A DNA stretch of 64,000 bases, from positions 1 through 64,000 of the forward strand of contig NZ_AEMI01000015.1 of assembly GCF_000166715.1 (NCBI RefSeq), given 5' to 3'. A model generated the notes under the pieces. That model had not been told where the DNA came from and searched no databases. It saw only the letters and a program-made list of their open reading frames with translations. Source of the stretch: Leuconostoc gelidum subsp. gelidum KCTC 3527. Lineage in GTDB: Bacteria > Bacillota > Bacilli > Lactobacillales > Lactobacillaceae. The position numbers were made by a program, and so were the translations under genes. How positions within the stretch are numbered: position 1 is the first letter of the stretch; every line of letters begins with the position of its first letter. This document shows, one piece after another, positions 54,678 through 64,000 of this stretch.

Positions 54678-55337
54678 ATGTTAAGTAAAATTTTAGAAGT
54701 AGCAGAATTAAACATTCAAGTTGCAGGAAAGCCACTAATTGATAGGCTTTCTTTTACTATTTATACAAATACACTGCTGTGTATCACCGGTGACAACGGG
54801 GTTGGTAAAACAACTTTAATAAATCATCTGTTAAAAGCTGCTAAATCTAAGCAAGAACACCAATCACACATTAATTTCAATACATCTTTTGAAGCGATTC
54901 AAGTCATCCCACAGTTTAGAAATATTGATGATGACTATCCATTGAGTATTCAAAATTTTGTCACACTGAATTTGATCAAACAATGGCGCCCTTGGTTAAC
55001 CTCTCTTGAAAAAGAAAAATTAAGCAAAATTCTATCTTTAGTCAATCTGACTGCCATCAAAAATCGACCACTCGGGGAAGCTTCTGGCGGCGAAAAGCAA
55101 CGTGCTTACTTGGCTCAGGCACTTATAGCTCACCCAAAACTACTCATACTAGATGAAAGCACATCCAACTTAGATCGTGAATCAAGAATCAATTTATTAC
55201 ATTTAGTCAAGACGATTATTAATCAGGAGAATATTGCCGTCATATTTATCACTCACGATCCCGAACTAGTTAAGTTATTTGGTGACGTTGAGTTACATAT
55301 CAGCAATCGTCATGGTGTCATGACTAAACTACGGTAG
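54678..55337 (+). CDS. metal ABC transporter ATPase
   Basis: A 219-aa ABC ATPase. Walker A GDNGVGKTTLINHLL (about 38), signature ASGGEKQRAYLAQAL, Walker B LLILDESTSNLD and the switch His in ITHDPELV are complete. It sits 4 nt after the binding-protein gene and 18 nt before the permease gene. Confidence 0.92.
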   Translation: MLSKILEVAELNIQVAGKPLIDRLSFTIYTNTLLCITGDNGVGKTTLINHLLKAAKSKQEHQSHINFNTSFEAIQVIPQFRNIDDDYPLSIQNFVTLNLIKQWRPWLTSLEKEKLSKILSLVNLTAIKNRPLGEASGGEKQRAYLAQALIAHPKLLILDESTSNLDRESRINLLHLVKTIINQENIAVIFITHDPELVKLFGDVELHISNRHGVMTKLR

Positions 55338-55355
55338 CAGAGAGGAAAGATCAGT

Positions 55356-56162
55356 ATGTTTACCTATTCATTTATGCAATATGCGTTTATTGCCAGTTTT
55401 TTTATTTCTATTATCTGCGCAATAATGGGCGTATTTGTAGTTGCTCGAAAAACTGCATTTTATACACATACACTTTCTGAAATAAGTTTTTCAGGCGCCA
55501 GTTTCGCGATATTTGCAGGTATTTCACCAATAACTGGCATGTTATTATTTACAATTACTAGCTCAATTTTTGTATCATTGACGGGTCGAAATATGAACCA
55601 ACGAGAATCATCAGTGAGTGTTTTTTCGGCTATTTTTATAGGTCTTGGCGTCCTTTTCTTGTCACTATCAAACAAGCAGTCAAGCTATGCAACCAATATT
55701 TTATTTGGTAGTATTGTGGGAATAAGCCGCGCAAATGTGACTGAATTACTCATTTTAATTGCAACTATTTTATGTATTACGGGCATCATGTTTAGAAAAC
55801 TTAAATATATTTCTTTTGATACCATCGGTGCTCAATATAATGCAAAAAATACTGCTTGGATCTCATCGCTTTTTTTAATTTTGGTCGCTTGTACCGTCAG
55901 CGTGACTGCACAAATTGTTGGCTCTTTACTTATTTTTTCTTTATTGACTATTCCTGCATCCTCCGCTAAATATTTAGCTCATTCGGTTCATAGCATGATG
56001 CTTTTGTCGTTCGTATTTGCTTTATTTGGGACATGGATGGGTCTCTATCTCAGCTACATAACCAACTGGCCAGTCAGCTTCTTCATTACATTTATTGAAG
56101 GCATCATTTATGGTTTGGCACTAGCATACGCTAAGATCCCTAATTCATCAAACAATAGATAA
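55356..56162 (+). CDS. metal ABC transporter permease (ZnuB/TroC family)
   Basis: A 268-aa membrane permease with about eight helices. RKTAFYTHTLSEISFSGASF and GSLLIFSLLTIPASSAKYLA are family marks. AGAGAGGAAAG gives the start. It ends the zinc/manganese uptake operon. A second TGATAATGATTTTTA (56258-56272), similar to the Fur-type box, lies in the 0.28-kb gap downstream, which has no gene. Confidence 0.92.
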   Translation: MFTYSFMQYAFIASFFISIICAIMGVFVVARKTAFYTHTLSEISFSGASFAIFAGISPITGMLLFTITSSIFVSLTGRNMNQRESSVSVFSAIFIGLGVLFLSLSNKQSSYATNILFGSIVGISRANVTELLILIATILCITGIMFRKLKYISFDTIGAQYNAKNTAWISSLFLILVACTVSVTAQIVGSLLIFSLLTIPASSAKYLAHSVHSMMLLSFVFALFGTWMGLYLSYITNWPVSFFITFIEGIIYGLALAYAKIPNSSNNR

Positions 56163-56445
56163 TTTTTGTTATGTTAATTGTTAGTTACCCAATCACCAGT
56201 AAGTAACCGATTGCTACATCAATAGCTAAAATGTATTGGGTATTATTGATTTAATCGTGATAATGATTTTTAAGACACTGTTTAGTTGATATGAATTCAT
56301 ACATAATCCCTGTTTTTAAAATGTGTTACTTCAAAATTCATATGTTAAAAATTAACAACACAATTGCCCCAAGTCATGCGGTATAATGAGATAAGAAGCA
56401 ACTACCTTGTTATCTTACGCATTGAAAACAGAATGGAGAAAAATT

Positions 56446-56727
56446 ATGGACTTTCAACATGAACCTGGACGTTATTTTTTACAAAAAAATGACAAAACAG
56501 TGGCTGAAATCACTTACACAACCATCAATAATGGGCAAACATATGCTATTAATGCAACAAACGTTGACCCTTCTTTACGTGGGCAAGGTATTGCCGCAAA
56601 ATTACTTGATACCGTAGTTGCTGAAGCACATGATAAACACATGACAATTAAGGCTGTTTGTCCTTACGTCAAAAAAGCTTTTGCAAATAACCCAACTAAA
56701 TATCAGAAAATTGAGTATAAACCATGA
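56446..56727 (+). CDS. small GNAT-family N-acetyltransferase (YjdJ type)
   Basis: A 93-aa minimal acetyltransferase. VDPSLRGQGIAAKLLDTVV is the acetyl-CoA binding motif and IKAVCPYVKKAF carries the conserved Cys-Pro-Tyr pattern of the short CG-type subfamily. The ATG at 56446 has GGAG at 7 nt; the frame is open 13 codons earlier without support. It overlaps rpiA by 4 nt (ATGA). Confidence 0.87.
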   Translation: MDFQHEPGRYFLQKNDKTVAEITYTTINNGQTYAINATNVDPSLRGQGIAAKLLDTVVAEAHDKHMTIKAVCPYVKKAFANNPTKYQKIEYKP

Positions 56728-57407
56728 GTACAGATTTACAAAAAATTATTGCTGGTCGCCGTGCCACTGAGTTTGTTCAAAATGGTATGGTCGTAGGTAT
56801 TGGATCTGGATCAACAATAGCCCATGTCATTGACTCTCTCGGAGAGCGCGTGGCTCAGGAAAACTTAAAAATCGTTGGCGTGGCAACCTCTGAAAAAACA
56901 CGCCGCAATGCTGCCCAACTAGGCATACCAATGTATAATGTTGATGATGTTGACAAAATTGACCTCACAATTGATGGTGCTGACCAAATTGCGGATGATT
57001 TTTCAGCGATTAAAGGTGGCGGTGCTGCCTTGCTTTGGGAAAAGATTGTAGCTTTCAATTCACGTGAAAATATTTGGGTCGTTGATGCAACGAAACGTGT
57101 TTCAAAATTAAATCAATACTTACCAGTTGAAGTTATTCCCTACGGATCAAATCAACTATTTAAACGTTTTCAAGCTGACGGATTTCATCCGTCATGGCGA
57201 TTAGATCAAAATGGTAATCCTGTACGCACCGACTCAGCAAATTTTTTAATTGATTTACATCTACCAATCATTGAAAATCCTCGCGAACTTGGCGATGAGC
57301 TAATTAAAATGGTTGGTGTTGTCGAACATGGGTTATTCACAGATGTTGTCAATCGTGTTGTTATTGGCGAAGACGACCATACAGCCAAAGTTGTGTCAGT
57401 AAAATAA
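56724..57407 (+). CDS. rpiA: ribose-5-phosphate isomerase A
   Basis: A 227-aa enzyme interconverting ribose-5-P and ribulose-5-P in the pentose-phosphate pathway. GIGSGSTIAHVIDSL, DGADQIADDFSAIKGGGAAL and the catalytic-Glu segment LLWEKIVA are complete. Translationally coupled to the preceding GNAT gene. Feeds Prs and nucleotide synthesis, and connects to the arabinose route. Confidence 0.96.
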   Translation: MSTDLQKIIAGRRATEFVQNGMVVGIGSGSTIAHVIDSLGERVAQENLKIVGVATSEKTRRNAAQLGIPMYNVDDVDKIDLTIDGADQIADDFSAIKGGGAALLWEKIVAFNSRENIWVVDATKRVSKLNQYLPVEVIPYGSNQLFKRFQADGFHPSWRLDQNGNPVRTDSANFLIDLHLPIIENPRELGDELIKMVGVVEHGLFTDVVNRVVIGEDDHTAKVVSVK

Positions 57408-57413
57408 TAATAA

Positions 57414-57440
57414 ACAGCACATCATGCATGTGCTGTTTTA
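57414..57440 (+). terminator. terminator of rpiA
   Basis: ACAGCACAT (57414-57422) pairs with ATGTGCTGT (57428-57436), followed by TTTAATTT. Confidence 0.87.
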
Positions 57441-57530
57441 ATTTGGTTTTAATTCATACATGAGTAAATTTATTGTTTAAACGCTTTATTTACAAAGAAA
57501 AACGCATGTCAATATAGGTGACATATTTAA

Positions 57531-57558
57531 TTGGTATAGTCGATAAAAGAGATAAAAT
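57531..57558 (+). promoter_or_regulatory. aspA promoter
   Basis: TTGGTA (57531-57536), 16 bp, TAAAAT (57553-57558). The short palindrome TCCTATAGGA (57561-57570) overlaps the start point. A weak cre-like TTTAAACGCTTTAT lies at 57476-57489. Confidence 0.6.
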
Positions 57559-57589
57559 GATCCTATAGGAATTTACTAAGGAGAGCCTC

Positions 57590-59014
57590 ATGCGCACTGA
57601 ATCTGATTCACTCGGTCAACTCAACATCCCAAAAACAGCTTATTATGGTATTCATACACAACGTGCATTACATAATTTCCCCATCTCTTCACAACCAACA
57701 CATCCTGAATTGATTCGTGCTTTTTTAGAAATAAAGCAAGCGGCTGCAAAAACTAATGCTACCTCTGGTAATCTTGATCGGTCTGTAGCCAAACATATCG
57801 TCAGTGCCACTAAAACACTCCTCAATAATCCAATTGATTTATCAATGTTTCCAATCAGTGATATTCAAGGTGGCGCTGGCACATCAGCTAACATGAATGT
57901 TAATGAAGTCATTGCTAATGTCGCCTTGGAACAAACTGGTCGTGTGCGCGGTGATTATACTTATATTAATCCAAATGACGATGTTAACATGGCTCAGAGT
58001 ACAAACGATACCTATCCTAGTGCTGGAAAAATAGCTTTATTACGTTTGCTCGATCCACTACTTTTGGAACTACAAAATTTAATTGATGCTTTAGGCAACA
58101 AGGCTGATGAATTCTCAACGACCTATAAAATGGGTCGTACGCAATTGCAAGATGCCGTCCCAACGACTTTAGGTAACAGCTTTCATGCTTGGTTAAAACC
58201 GTTACTTCGAGATGATTTACGTATCAAAACCGCACGCGACGCACTTTATATGTTGAACTTAGGTGGTTCAGCAATCGGTTCAGGCATTAATGTGAGCTAC
58301 CATTATCAAGTCCATATTGTGCCAAACCTTGCAGGCATCACCAAGTTGCCATTAACACAGGCTCATGATCTGTTTGATGCCACACAAAATCTTGATAGTT
58401 TGGTCGCTTTATCTGGTACTTTGAAAACACTAGCCATGAGTCTTTCTAAAATTGCCAATGATTTACGGTTACTGAGTTCCGGACCGCGATCTGGGCTTCT
58501 TGAAATCAATTTACCGGCAAAACAAGCTGGTTCATCAATTATGCCTGGCAAAGTTAATCCAGTCATTCCAGAAGTTGTAAATCAAGTCGCTTTTGAAATG
58601 TTTGGCTTTGATGCAACAATTACCGCAGCTGCAGAAGCTGGACAATTAGAACTCAACGCTTTTGAACCAATCATATTCCGCTCGTTATTTGCTGGTATTG
58701 AGCATCTCACATCAGCAATGACTACCTTACGACTTAATGCGATTGATGGCATCACAAGTAACAAATCACGACTTGCACAAGATATTGATTTATCTGTTAG
58801 TTTCGCTACTGCTATGACTCCGATTATCGGTTATCAAGAAGCTGCAAAACTGGCCAAAGAATCTATCAAAACAGGTAAATCATTGCGTCAACTTGCCGAG
58901 AAAAAATCATGCTTTACACCTGATCAATTGACTCATATATTCAAAATTGAAGATATTGTCATTAATGCACGAACACCTGAACACGGGTTAGTTTTGCATG
59001 CACCAACACAGTAA
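57590..59014 (+). CDS. aspA: aspartate ammonia-lyase
   Basis: A 474-aa member of the fumarase/aspartase superfamily that makes fumarate and ammonia from aspartate. The family signature GSSIMPGKVNPVIPEVVNQ has the VIPE ending of aspartases rather than TQCE of fumarases. The N-terminus (LNIPKTAYYGIHTQRALHNF) also fits aspartase. AAGGAG precedes the ATG. Ammonia release may aid acid tolerance, and fumarate may serve as an electron sink. Fumarase activity is a less likely alternative. Confidence 0.87.
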   Translation: MRTESDSLGQLNIPKTAYYGIHTQRALHNFPISSQPTHPELIRAFLEIKQAAAKTNATSGNLDRSVAKHIVSATKTLLNNPIDLSMFPISDIQGGAGTSANMNVNEVIANVALEQTGRVRGDYTYINPNDDVNMAQSTNDTYPSAGKIALLRLLDPLLLELQNLIDALGNKADEFSTTYKMGRTQLQDAVPTTLGNSFHAWLKPLLRDDLRIKTARDALYMLNLGGSAIGSGINVSYHYQVHIVPNLAGITKLPLTQAHDLFDATQNLDSLVALSGTLKTLAMSLSKIANDLRLLSSGPRSGLLEINLPAKQAGSSIMPGKVNPVIPEVVNQVAFEMFGFDATITAAAEAGQLELNAFEPIIFRSLFAGIEHLTSAMTTLRLNAIDGITSNKSRLAQDIDLSVSFATAMTPIIGYQEAAKLAKESIKTGKSLRQLAEKKSCFTPDQLTHIFKIEDIVINARTPEHGLVLHAPTQ

Positions 59015-59051
59015 GGCATACATCACAAAACATAGAGCCGTATTTAAGCAT

Positions 59052-59111
59052 TTTTCACAAAAAACCAACATATCTTCGCTTCAAAGAAGGTATGTTGGTT
59101 TTTTGTGAAAA
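59052..59111. terminator. bidirectional terminator between aspA and araD
   Basis: TTTTCACAAAAAACCAACATA (59052-59072) is inverted perfectly at 59091-59111, with an inner CTTC/GAAG pair. Confidence 0.9.
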
Positions 59112-59160
59112 CATATATCATAATCAATTTACAAAATAAATGACTCAAATATTTTAAATT

Positions 59161-59865
59161 TTAGTCTTTACTCTGCCCATAATAAGCATTAGCACCATGT
59201 TTACGATAATAATGTTTGTCTAATAAATACTGTGGCACATGAATATCTTGTGCTGGATTAAGTTGCATCGTGTGATAATCCATGTCTGCTACAACATCTA
59301 AAACAATCGCATTGTGTACAGCATCCATGGCATCTTTCCCCCATGTGAAAGGACCATGATCATTCGTTAACACGCCTGGGATTGCCATTGGATCCAGGTT
59401 TTCTCGTTCAAACACACGAACAATTGATTTTCCTGTATTCAATTCATATTCATCCGCAACTTCCGCCTGTGTCAACCGATCGGCCACTGGTACATCGCCA
59501 TAAAATGTGTCGGCATGTGTGGTGCCTGCGGCCGGCACTGGAATACCCGCTTGCGCAAACGCTACTGCCCATTTTGAATGTGTATGCACAATACCACCTA
59601 AATCATCCCAGTGTCGATACAAAAAAGCGTGTGTTGGGGTATCACTTGATGGGTTCATATCACCTTCAACCACATGACCCTCTAAATCAACCACAACCAT
59701 ATCTTCAGGCCGAAGTGTTTTATAATCTACACCACTAGGCTTGATGACAAACAAACCCTTTTCACGATCAATTTGCGAGACATTGCCCCATGTGAGTGTC
59801 ACCAAATTATTGGCTGGCAAGGCCATATTAGCCTCATAAACTACTTTCTTCAAATTTTCTAGCAT
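59161..59865 (-). CDS. araD: L-ribulose-5-phosphate 4-epimerase
   Basis: A 234-aa class II aldolase-fold enzyme converting L-ribulose-5-P to D-xylulose-5-P, the substrate of phosphoketolase. Zinc ligands lie in GIVHTHSKWA and in the later NDHGPFTWG. PAAGTTHADTFYGDVP is typical of AraD. It is the last gene of the ara operon, 5 nt after araB. Confidence 0.95.
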   Translation of the reverse strand: MLENLKKVVYEANMALPANNLVTLTWGNVSQIDREKGLFVIKPSGVDYKTLRPEDMVVVDLEGHVVEGDMNPSSDTPTHAFLYRHWDDLGGIVHTHSKWAVAFAQAGIPVPAAGTTHADTFYGDVPVADRLTQAEVADEYELNTGKSIVRVFERENLDPMAIPGVLTNDHGPFTWGKDAMDAVHNAIVLDVVADMDYHTMQLNPAQDIHVPQYLLDKHYYRKHGANAYYGQSKD

Positions 59866-59870
59866 AACCT

Positions 59871-61493
59871 TTATTCCTTTCTTTTTTGTGATGGCAATGC
59901 TTTGATAGCCGCCAATTCAATATCTAATCCAGCAACATATCTTGTCATAAATGCCTCAAATCCAGCAACATCAGTTGGATCTGGTGATAAAGTTTCAGAT
60001 TTTTCATTAGCGAAAACAACATGACTTAAAAAGTCATCTAATGTTTCATTAGTACGCTTATTTGCAGCATATAACGACAAAATTGCCATGCCCCAAGGGC
60101 CACCTTCACCTGCAGTTTTCATCACAGTAATGTCGGTATTTAAAGCCGCAGATAACAACTTTTGGGCAACAATTGGTGTTTTAAATACGCCACCCTGTGC
60201 CACAATATTATCAGTCAGTACTTGTTCATCTTCTAATATACGCATACCAATCTTAATTGCGCCAAAAGCTGTAAATAAATGCAAACGCATCAAATTACCA
60301 ATTGTGAAATTAGAGTCAGGTTGTCTAACAAGCAATGGTCGCCCTTCAGGAACTGCAGTAATATTTTCTCCCGAATAATATCCATAGCCAGAAAGTCCAC
60401 CTGCATCCGGTTCAGCATCATTTAATGCAGCATCAAACAATGTTTGATAGAGTTGACTTGTTGAAATGTCACAACCAATTAACTTTACAAATTGCGCAAA
60501 AAGTTTCGACCATGCATTTAAATCAGATGCAGAATTATTAGCATGTACCATTGCTACAGGTAATCCGGTGGGTGTTGTAACAATATCAATATTACTGTAA
60601 ACATGTTCAAGATTTTTTTCCAAAACGATCATTGAAAAGATTGAAGTGCCAACCGAAATATTACCTGTTCTTTTTTTGACACTGTTAGTGGCTACCATAC
60701 CAGTCCCAGCATCCCCTTCAGGAGGCGCAATAATTGCTCCAGCTGTTAAGTGACCCGTTGGATCTAATAACTTTGCGCCTTTTTCTGTCAGATGACCTGC
60801 ATTGCCACCAGCTTTTAATGGTGTTGGTAAAATATTGTCTATTTGCCAATTATATTGTTGAACCGATTTAAGTGAACTAAATTGATCCAGCATTAACTGA
60901 TTATAAGTTCCCGTTTTTTCATCAATCGGAAACATACCAGATGCATCACCAATACCAATTACCTTCTCATCTGTTAACTGCCAATGTACATAGCCGGCTA
61001 GTGTGGTTAAAAAATCGATATTTTTAACATGCGTCTCTTGGTTTAAAATGGCTTGATAAAGATGTGCAACGCTCCAACGTTGCGGAATATTAAAATTAAA
61101 TAATTTGGTTAATTCTGAAGCAGACTCACCTGTAATGGCGTTACGCCACGTTCGAAAAGGTACCAATAATTGATTATTTTTGTCAAATGCCAAATAACCA
61201 TGCATCATAGCAGAAAATCCCATTGTTTTAATACTGGTTATTGTCACACCGTAGTTATCATGAATCTGATTTTGTAAATTGGCATATGCCGTCTGTAGAC
61301 CTAACCAAATGTCAGCAACCGCATAAGTCCAAAGCCCATCTTGAAAATTGTTGTCCCATTCGTAACTGCCTGAAGCAATTGTTTTAAAATCTTCTGTTGT
61401 TAACACAGCTTTAACCGTGGTCGATCCAAATTCGACGCCCAAGGCAATGTCGCCTGTTTTAATTGCTTGCATTGTTTCTTCATGTGTCATCAT
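59871..61493 (-). CDS. araB: ribulokinase (FGGY kinase)
   Basis: A 540-aa carbohydrate kinase phosphorylating L-ribulose. The N-terminal ATPase-like fold begins ALGVEFGSTTVKAVL, and the C-terminal domain has the FGGY-type VAQGGVFKTPIVAQ and GEGGPWGMAI segments. It belongs to the LAB form of AraB; sequence alone would only say FGGY kinase, but its place between araA and araD fixes the role. Start at 61493, with GGAG at 7 nt. Confidence 0.9.
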   Translation of the reverse strand: MMTHEETMQAIKTGDIALGVEFGSTTVKAVLTTEDFKTIASGSYEWDNNFQDGLWTYAVADIWLGLQTAYANLQNQIHDNYGVTITSIKTMGFSAMMHGYLAFDKNNQLLVPFRTWRNAITGESASELTKLFNFNIPQRWSVAHLYQAILNQETHVKNIDFLTTLAGYVHWQLTDEKVIGIGDASGMFPIDEKTGTYNQLMLDQFSSLKSVQQYNWQIDNILPTPLKAGGNAGHLTEKGAKLLDPTGHLTAGAIIAPPEGDAGTGMVATNSVKKRTGNISVGTSIFSMIVLEKNLEHVYSNIDIVTTPTGLPVAMVHANNSASDLNAWSKLFAQFVKLIGCDISTSQLYQTLFDAALNDAEPDAGGLSGYGYYSGENITAVPEGRPLLVRQPDSNFTIGNLMRLHLFTAFGAIKIGMRILEDEQVLTDNIVAQGGVFKTPIVAQKLLSAALNTDITVMKTAGEGGPWGMAILSLYAANKRTNETLDDFLSHVVFANEKSETLSPDPTDVAGFEAFMTRYVAGLDIELAAIKALPSQKRKE

Positions 61494-61510
61494 AAACATT
61501 CTCCTAAGTG

Positions 61511-61551
61511 AAAAACGCTAATCAGTTCGTGTTCATCTGACTAGCGTTTTT
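61511..61551 (-). terminator. hairpin inside the ara operon
   Basis: AAAAACGCTAATCAG and CTGACTAGCGTTTTT (one G-U pair) form a stem with T5 between the sugar transporter gene and araB. It probably reduces read-through rather than ends the operon. Confidence 0.6.
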
Positions 61552-61589
61552 GTTTTGATTCAGATAAACCATTTGAATTTTGTCGTGTT

Positions 61590-62969
61590 TTAACGGTTTG
61601 TCCCTTGTGCCTCAATTTCTTCAAGTGTTTTACCGTAAGTTTCTGGTACGGCAAATTTAATAAAGAGCACAGCAATGATTGAGATAACACCAAAAATTGC
61701 AAATACTGATGCTTGTGGCATTGCCGCAGTCATAATTGGAAACAAAAGACCTACAGCAAATGATCCAAGCCAGTTAAATGATGACGCTAAACCACTAGCA
61801 CGTCCGCGAATAGCTAACGGAAATACTTCTCCTACTAATACCCAAGTAAGTGGTGCCCAAGTAAATGAATAAAACGCCACAAATATAGATAGGAATACAA
61901 CAATCAACATAGGTGGAAACTTATCTGCACCAAGAAGTGCATTTAACGCAGCAGGCATCAAGAAGGACAATGCCATAATTGTACCCCCAAGCATCAGCAA
62001 TGTACGACGCTTGAATCTATCCGCAATGACAATGTAAAGTAGCGCACCAAGCACAAGAATGACACCTTGAATAATAGGCCACAATAGTGCGCTAGAAGCC
62101 GCTTGTCCACTGGCTCTTTCAACAATCAAAGGAATATAGTAGAAGATAGCGTTTGCTCCCATAAACTGTTGAAAAGCTGCTACACCAATCCCAGCTGTTA
62201 CAAGATAACGATACTTACTTGAAAACAACGTTCCCAAGGTAATATTTTTTTGAGCACCTGCTTCAAGCGCTACAGTTTTTTGAATGTCCTTTAATTCTGG
62301 ATCAACTTCTTTATCCGGACGAATATAAGTTAAGACTTGACGCGCTTCTTTTAATTTATTAGTTTTGACCAAAAATCGTGGTGATTCAGGTAACCGTAAA
62401 ACACCAAAGAAGAGTATAATGGCAGGCACTGCTGCTAACCCTAACATTAGGCGCCACGCAATTGTGTGAGGTAACCCTTGCAATAAATAGTCAACAATAT
62501 AGGATAAAAGCATACCAGACACAATCATCAGCTGGTTTAATCCTGATAAGCGACCACGCGTTTTAGCAGGAGCCATTTCAGACATATAGGATGGTACTAA
62601 AGCCGAAGCGGCTCCTACTGCCAAGCCAAGTAACACACGTGCACACAACAACCAAGCAACACCATTATTTGGCGAAAATCCCGCCATTATGGCACCAATG
62701 GCAAATACAAATGATGATGCAAGAATCATGCGACGACGGCCTAATTTATCAGATAATTGACCGGCCAATGCGCCACCGACAATTGCTCCTAACATGAGTG
62801 TTGATGTTATCCAACCAATTGTACCAGCATCAGTTAAATGCCAATCCCTTTGTAAAAACGGCAAAGCACCTGTCATAACGCCGATGTCATAACCAAATAA
62901 AATGCCACCAAAAGCACCGAAGAAATAAATGAAGGCACTTCCTATTTTTTTTGTAGCTCTATTTTCCAT
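61590..62969 (-). CDS. MFS sugar:proton symporter, probably arabinose
   Basis: A 459-aa sugar porter with about 12 helices. Family marks: GYDIGVMTGALPFL, the repeated DKLGRRRMIL and RFKRRTLLML motifs, PESPRFLVKTNK, and VPETYGKTLEEIEAQG at the C-terminus. It lies 10 nt after araA and upstream of araB, so arabinose is the likely substrate; xylose cannot be excluded. Similar to AraE/XylT. Confidence 0.9.
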   Translation of the reverse strand: MENRATKKIGSAFIYFFGAFGGILFGYDIGVMTGALPFLQRDWHLTDAGTIGWITSTLMLGAIVGGALAGQLSDKLGRRRMILASSFVFAIGAIMAGFSPNNGVAWLLCARVLLGLAVGAASALVPSYMSEMAPAKTRGRLSGLNQLMIVSGMLLSYIVDYLLQGLPHTIAWRLMLGLAAVPAIILFFGVLRLPESPRFLVKTNKLKEARQVLTYIRPDKEVDPELKDIQKTVALEAGAQKNITLGTLFSSKYRYLVTAGIGVAAFQQFMGANAIFYYIPLIVERASGQAASSALLWPIIQGVILVLGALLYIVIADRFKRRTLLMLGGTIMALSFLMPAALNALLGADKFPPMLIVVFLSIFVAFYSFTWAPLTWVLVGEVFPLAIRGRASGLASSFNWLGSFAVGLLFPIMTAAMPQASVFAIFGVISIIAVLFIKFAVPETYGKTLEEIEAQGTNR

Positions 62970-62979
62970 GTTTACACCA

Positions 62980-64000
62980 TTACTTAATATCTACGAATGT
63001 CAGATCAAATAACTTCGCTAAATCAGTCAATTGTTCAGTATCCACTGCAAAACTCAACGTTGTATGATGGCCACCACCAACTGTTAACCAGCCTTCTGCA
63101 CCAGCTTTAAGCCCTGATTTTGGTGTCCAAAGTTGCTTAGCAACAGGCAAAAATGGGGTTTCAGATTCAGGTTTATTCCCGGTAACTTCATAACTAATCA
63201 ATTTAAATTCATCGCCAAAGTCAGCTAACGTGACATCAATCGCATCACCTGTGCGTCCAGTAAAGACCAAACGTGCAGGATCTTCTTTACCACCAATATC
63301 TAGTGGATGCACTTCAATACGTGGCTTATCTGAGGCAATTGTTGGGTCAACCTCTAACATATGTGATCCCAAAATTGCTTCATGCCCCTTACGCAGATCC
63401 AGTGTGTAGTCTTCCATAAAGGCTGTTGCCTGGTTATGAGAAACAATTTTTAGTAAACGCGTTAGGGCTGCTGTTTTCCAATCACCCTCACCGGCAAATC
63501 CATAACCATCAGCCATCAACAGTTGAACAGCCAAGCCAGGTAATTGTTCCAAACCAACTAGGTCCTCAAAGTTAGTCGTAAATCCTGAATAACCTTTGTC
63601 AGTCATAAACTTCTTAAGCGCAATATATTCACGTAATTGATATTTAACATTGTGCTCAAATTTTTCGGGCGTGTTCTTTCCTTCAATAAAATCATATTTT
63701 TCTTGTAAGTCTTCATACAGCTGGTCAATATCATCATCATTAACTGCATTAACATAGGCAACTAAGTCACCTACACCCCAATAATCTACTGTCCAACCCA
63801 ACTTGATTTGAGCTTCAATTTTATCGCCATCTGTCACCGCCACGTTACGCATTTTATCCGCAAATGTGACGATTTTAATTTTAAAACTCTCATTGTAGGC
63901 AACAGCGACATCCATCCATTTACCAATTTGCGTTTGAATATCATCATCGGCCCAGTGCCCAAAAATAATTTTGTTGTTCAAACGTAGGCGCGCATTAATA
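62980..64000 (-). CDS. araA: L-arabinose isomerase, 5' end beyond the window
   Basis: The C-terminal 339 residues of AraA, which converts L-arabinose to L-ribulose with Mn2+. The metal site and substrate residues are seen in [19 protein letters not shown] (metal-binding Glu), [15 protein letters not shown] and the later GSHMLEVDP (His), with [10 protein letters not shown] near the end. The frame is open to the right edge, so about 135 N-terminal residues are missing; the TTG at 63981 is not a real start. First known gene of the araA-transporter-araB-araD unit in this window. Confidence 0.95.
   Translation of the reverse strand, partial: INARLRLNNKIIFGHWADDDIQTQIGKWMDVAVAYNESFKIKIVTFADKMRNVAVTDGDKIEAQIKLGWTVDYWGVGDLVAYVNAVNDDDIDQLYEDLQEKYDFIEGKNTPEKFEHNVKYQLREYIALKKFMTDKGYSGFTTNFEDLVGLEQLPGLAVQLLMADGYGFAGEGDWKTAALTRLLKIVSHNQATAFMEDYTLDLRKGHEAILGSHMLEVDPTIASDKPRIEVHPLDIGGKEDPARLVFTGRTGDAIDVTLADFGDEFKLISYEVTGNKPESETPFLPVAKQLWTPKSGLKAGAEGWLTVGGGHHTTLSFAVDTEQLTDLAKLFDLTFVDIK

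Noticed and set aside
1-64000. CRISPR array, complete insertion sequence, prophage or rRNA operon
   Set aside because: No regularly spaced repeats, transposase, integrase, phage structural genes or rRNA sequence were seen.

Overview
The window looks like a stretch of a Leuconostoc chromosome (heterofermentative lactic acid bacterium, Lactobacillaceae). The basis is gene content: phosphoketolase (xpk), a ClpL-type chaperone, a trehalose-6-phosphate phosphorylase operon, an ara catabolic operon and moderate to low GC. The species cannot be fixed from the sequence alone. Most genes lie on the minus strand, including the core sets walRK-yycHI-htrA-rlmH and rpsF-ssb-rpsR / gdpP-rplI-dnaB. Replication therefore probably runs from high to low coordinates throughout.

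Layout. 0-6 kb: trehalose operon (treR, PTS IIABC, GH65 phosphorylase, beta-phosphoglucomutase) with a 26-bp palindromic cre/operator. 6-9 kb: clpL and a small HTH/peptide pair with tandem operators. 9-17 kb: rlmD, a PadR/membrane-protein pair, two tRNAs (Thr, Leu), an AI-2E-family membrane protein, mutY, a 47-aa basic protein, an MFS exporter, thiD. 17-24 kb: rlmH, a 0.6-kb gap full of DnaA boxes, then htrA-yycI-yycH-walK-walR. 24-30 kb: prs, tpx, a HAD hydrolase, a Nudix enzyme, xpk. 30-38 kb: a GntR regulator divergent from a YbaK/HExxH pair, then the dnaB-rplI-gdpP and rpsR-ssb-rpsF groups. 38-43 kb: a methionine-type T-box leader followed by an ECF transporter and a PepV dipeptidase. 44-48 kb: alcohol dehydrogenase, quinone-reductase-like enzyme, gltX. 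48-51 kb: an AT-rich accessory cassette on the opposite strand, between gltX and radA. 51-59 kb: radA, dut, a metal ABC transporter, a small GNAT, rpiA, aspA. 59-64 kb: araD, araB, a sugar transporter and the 3' part of araA.

The metabolic genes fit together. Trehalose enters as trehalose-6-P and is phosphorolysed. Arabinose is turned into xylulose-5-P by AraA/AraB/AraD, and Xpk splits that product. RpiA and Prs link the pentose-phosphate pool to nucleotide synthesis. AdhP probably re-oxidises NADH and has a Rex-like operator at its start site.

Most notable: (i) a DIT1/PvcA-type isonitrile synthase gene overlapping an MFS transporter, with its first 60 codons broken by two short A-tracts; (ii) seven exact DnaA boxes in one gap far from any dnaA gene, with no strand switch; (iii) three genes (rlmD, walK, dut) whose Shine-Dalgarno sequence reaches normal spacing only if an intervening hairpin folds; (iv) radA, whose only plausible start is AUC; (v) three leaderless-looking transcripts; (vi) MutY and RlmD that have lost all recognisable Fe-S ligand cysteines.
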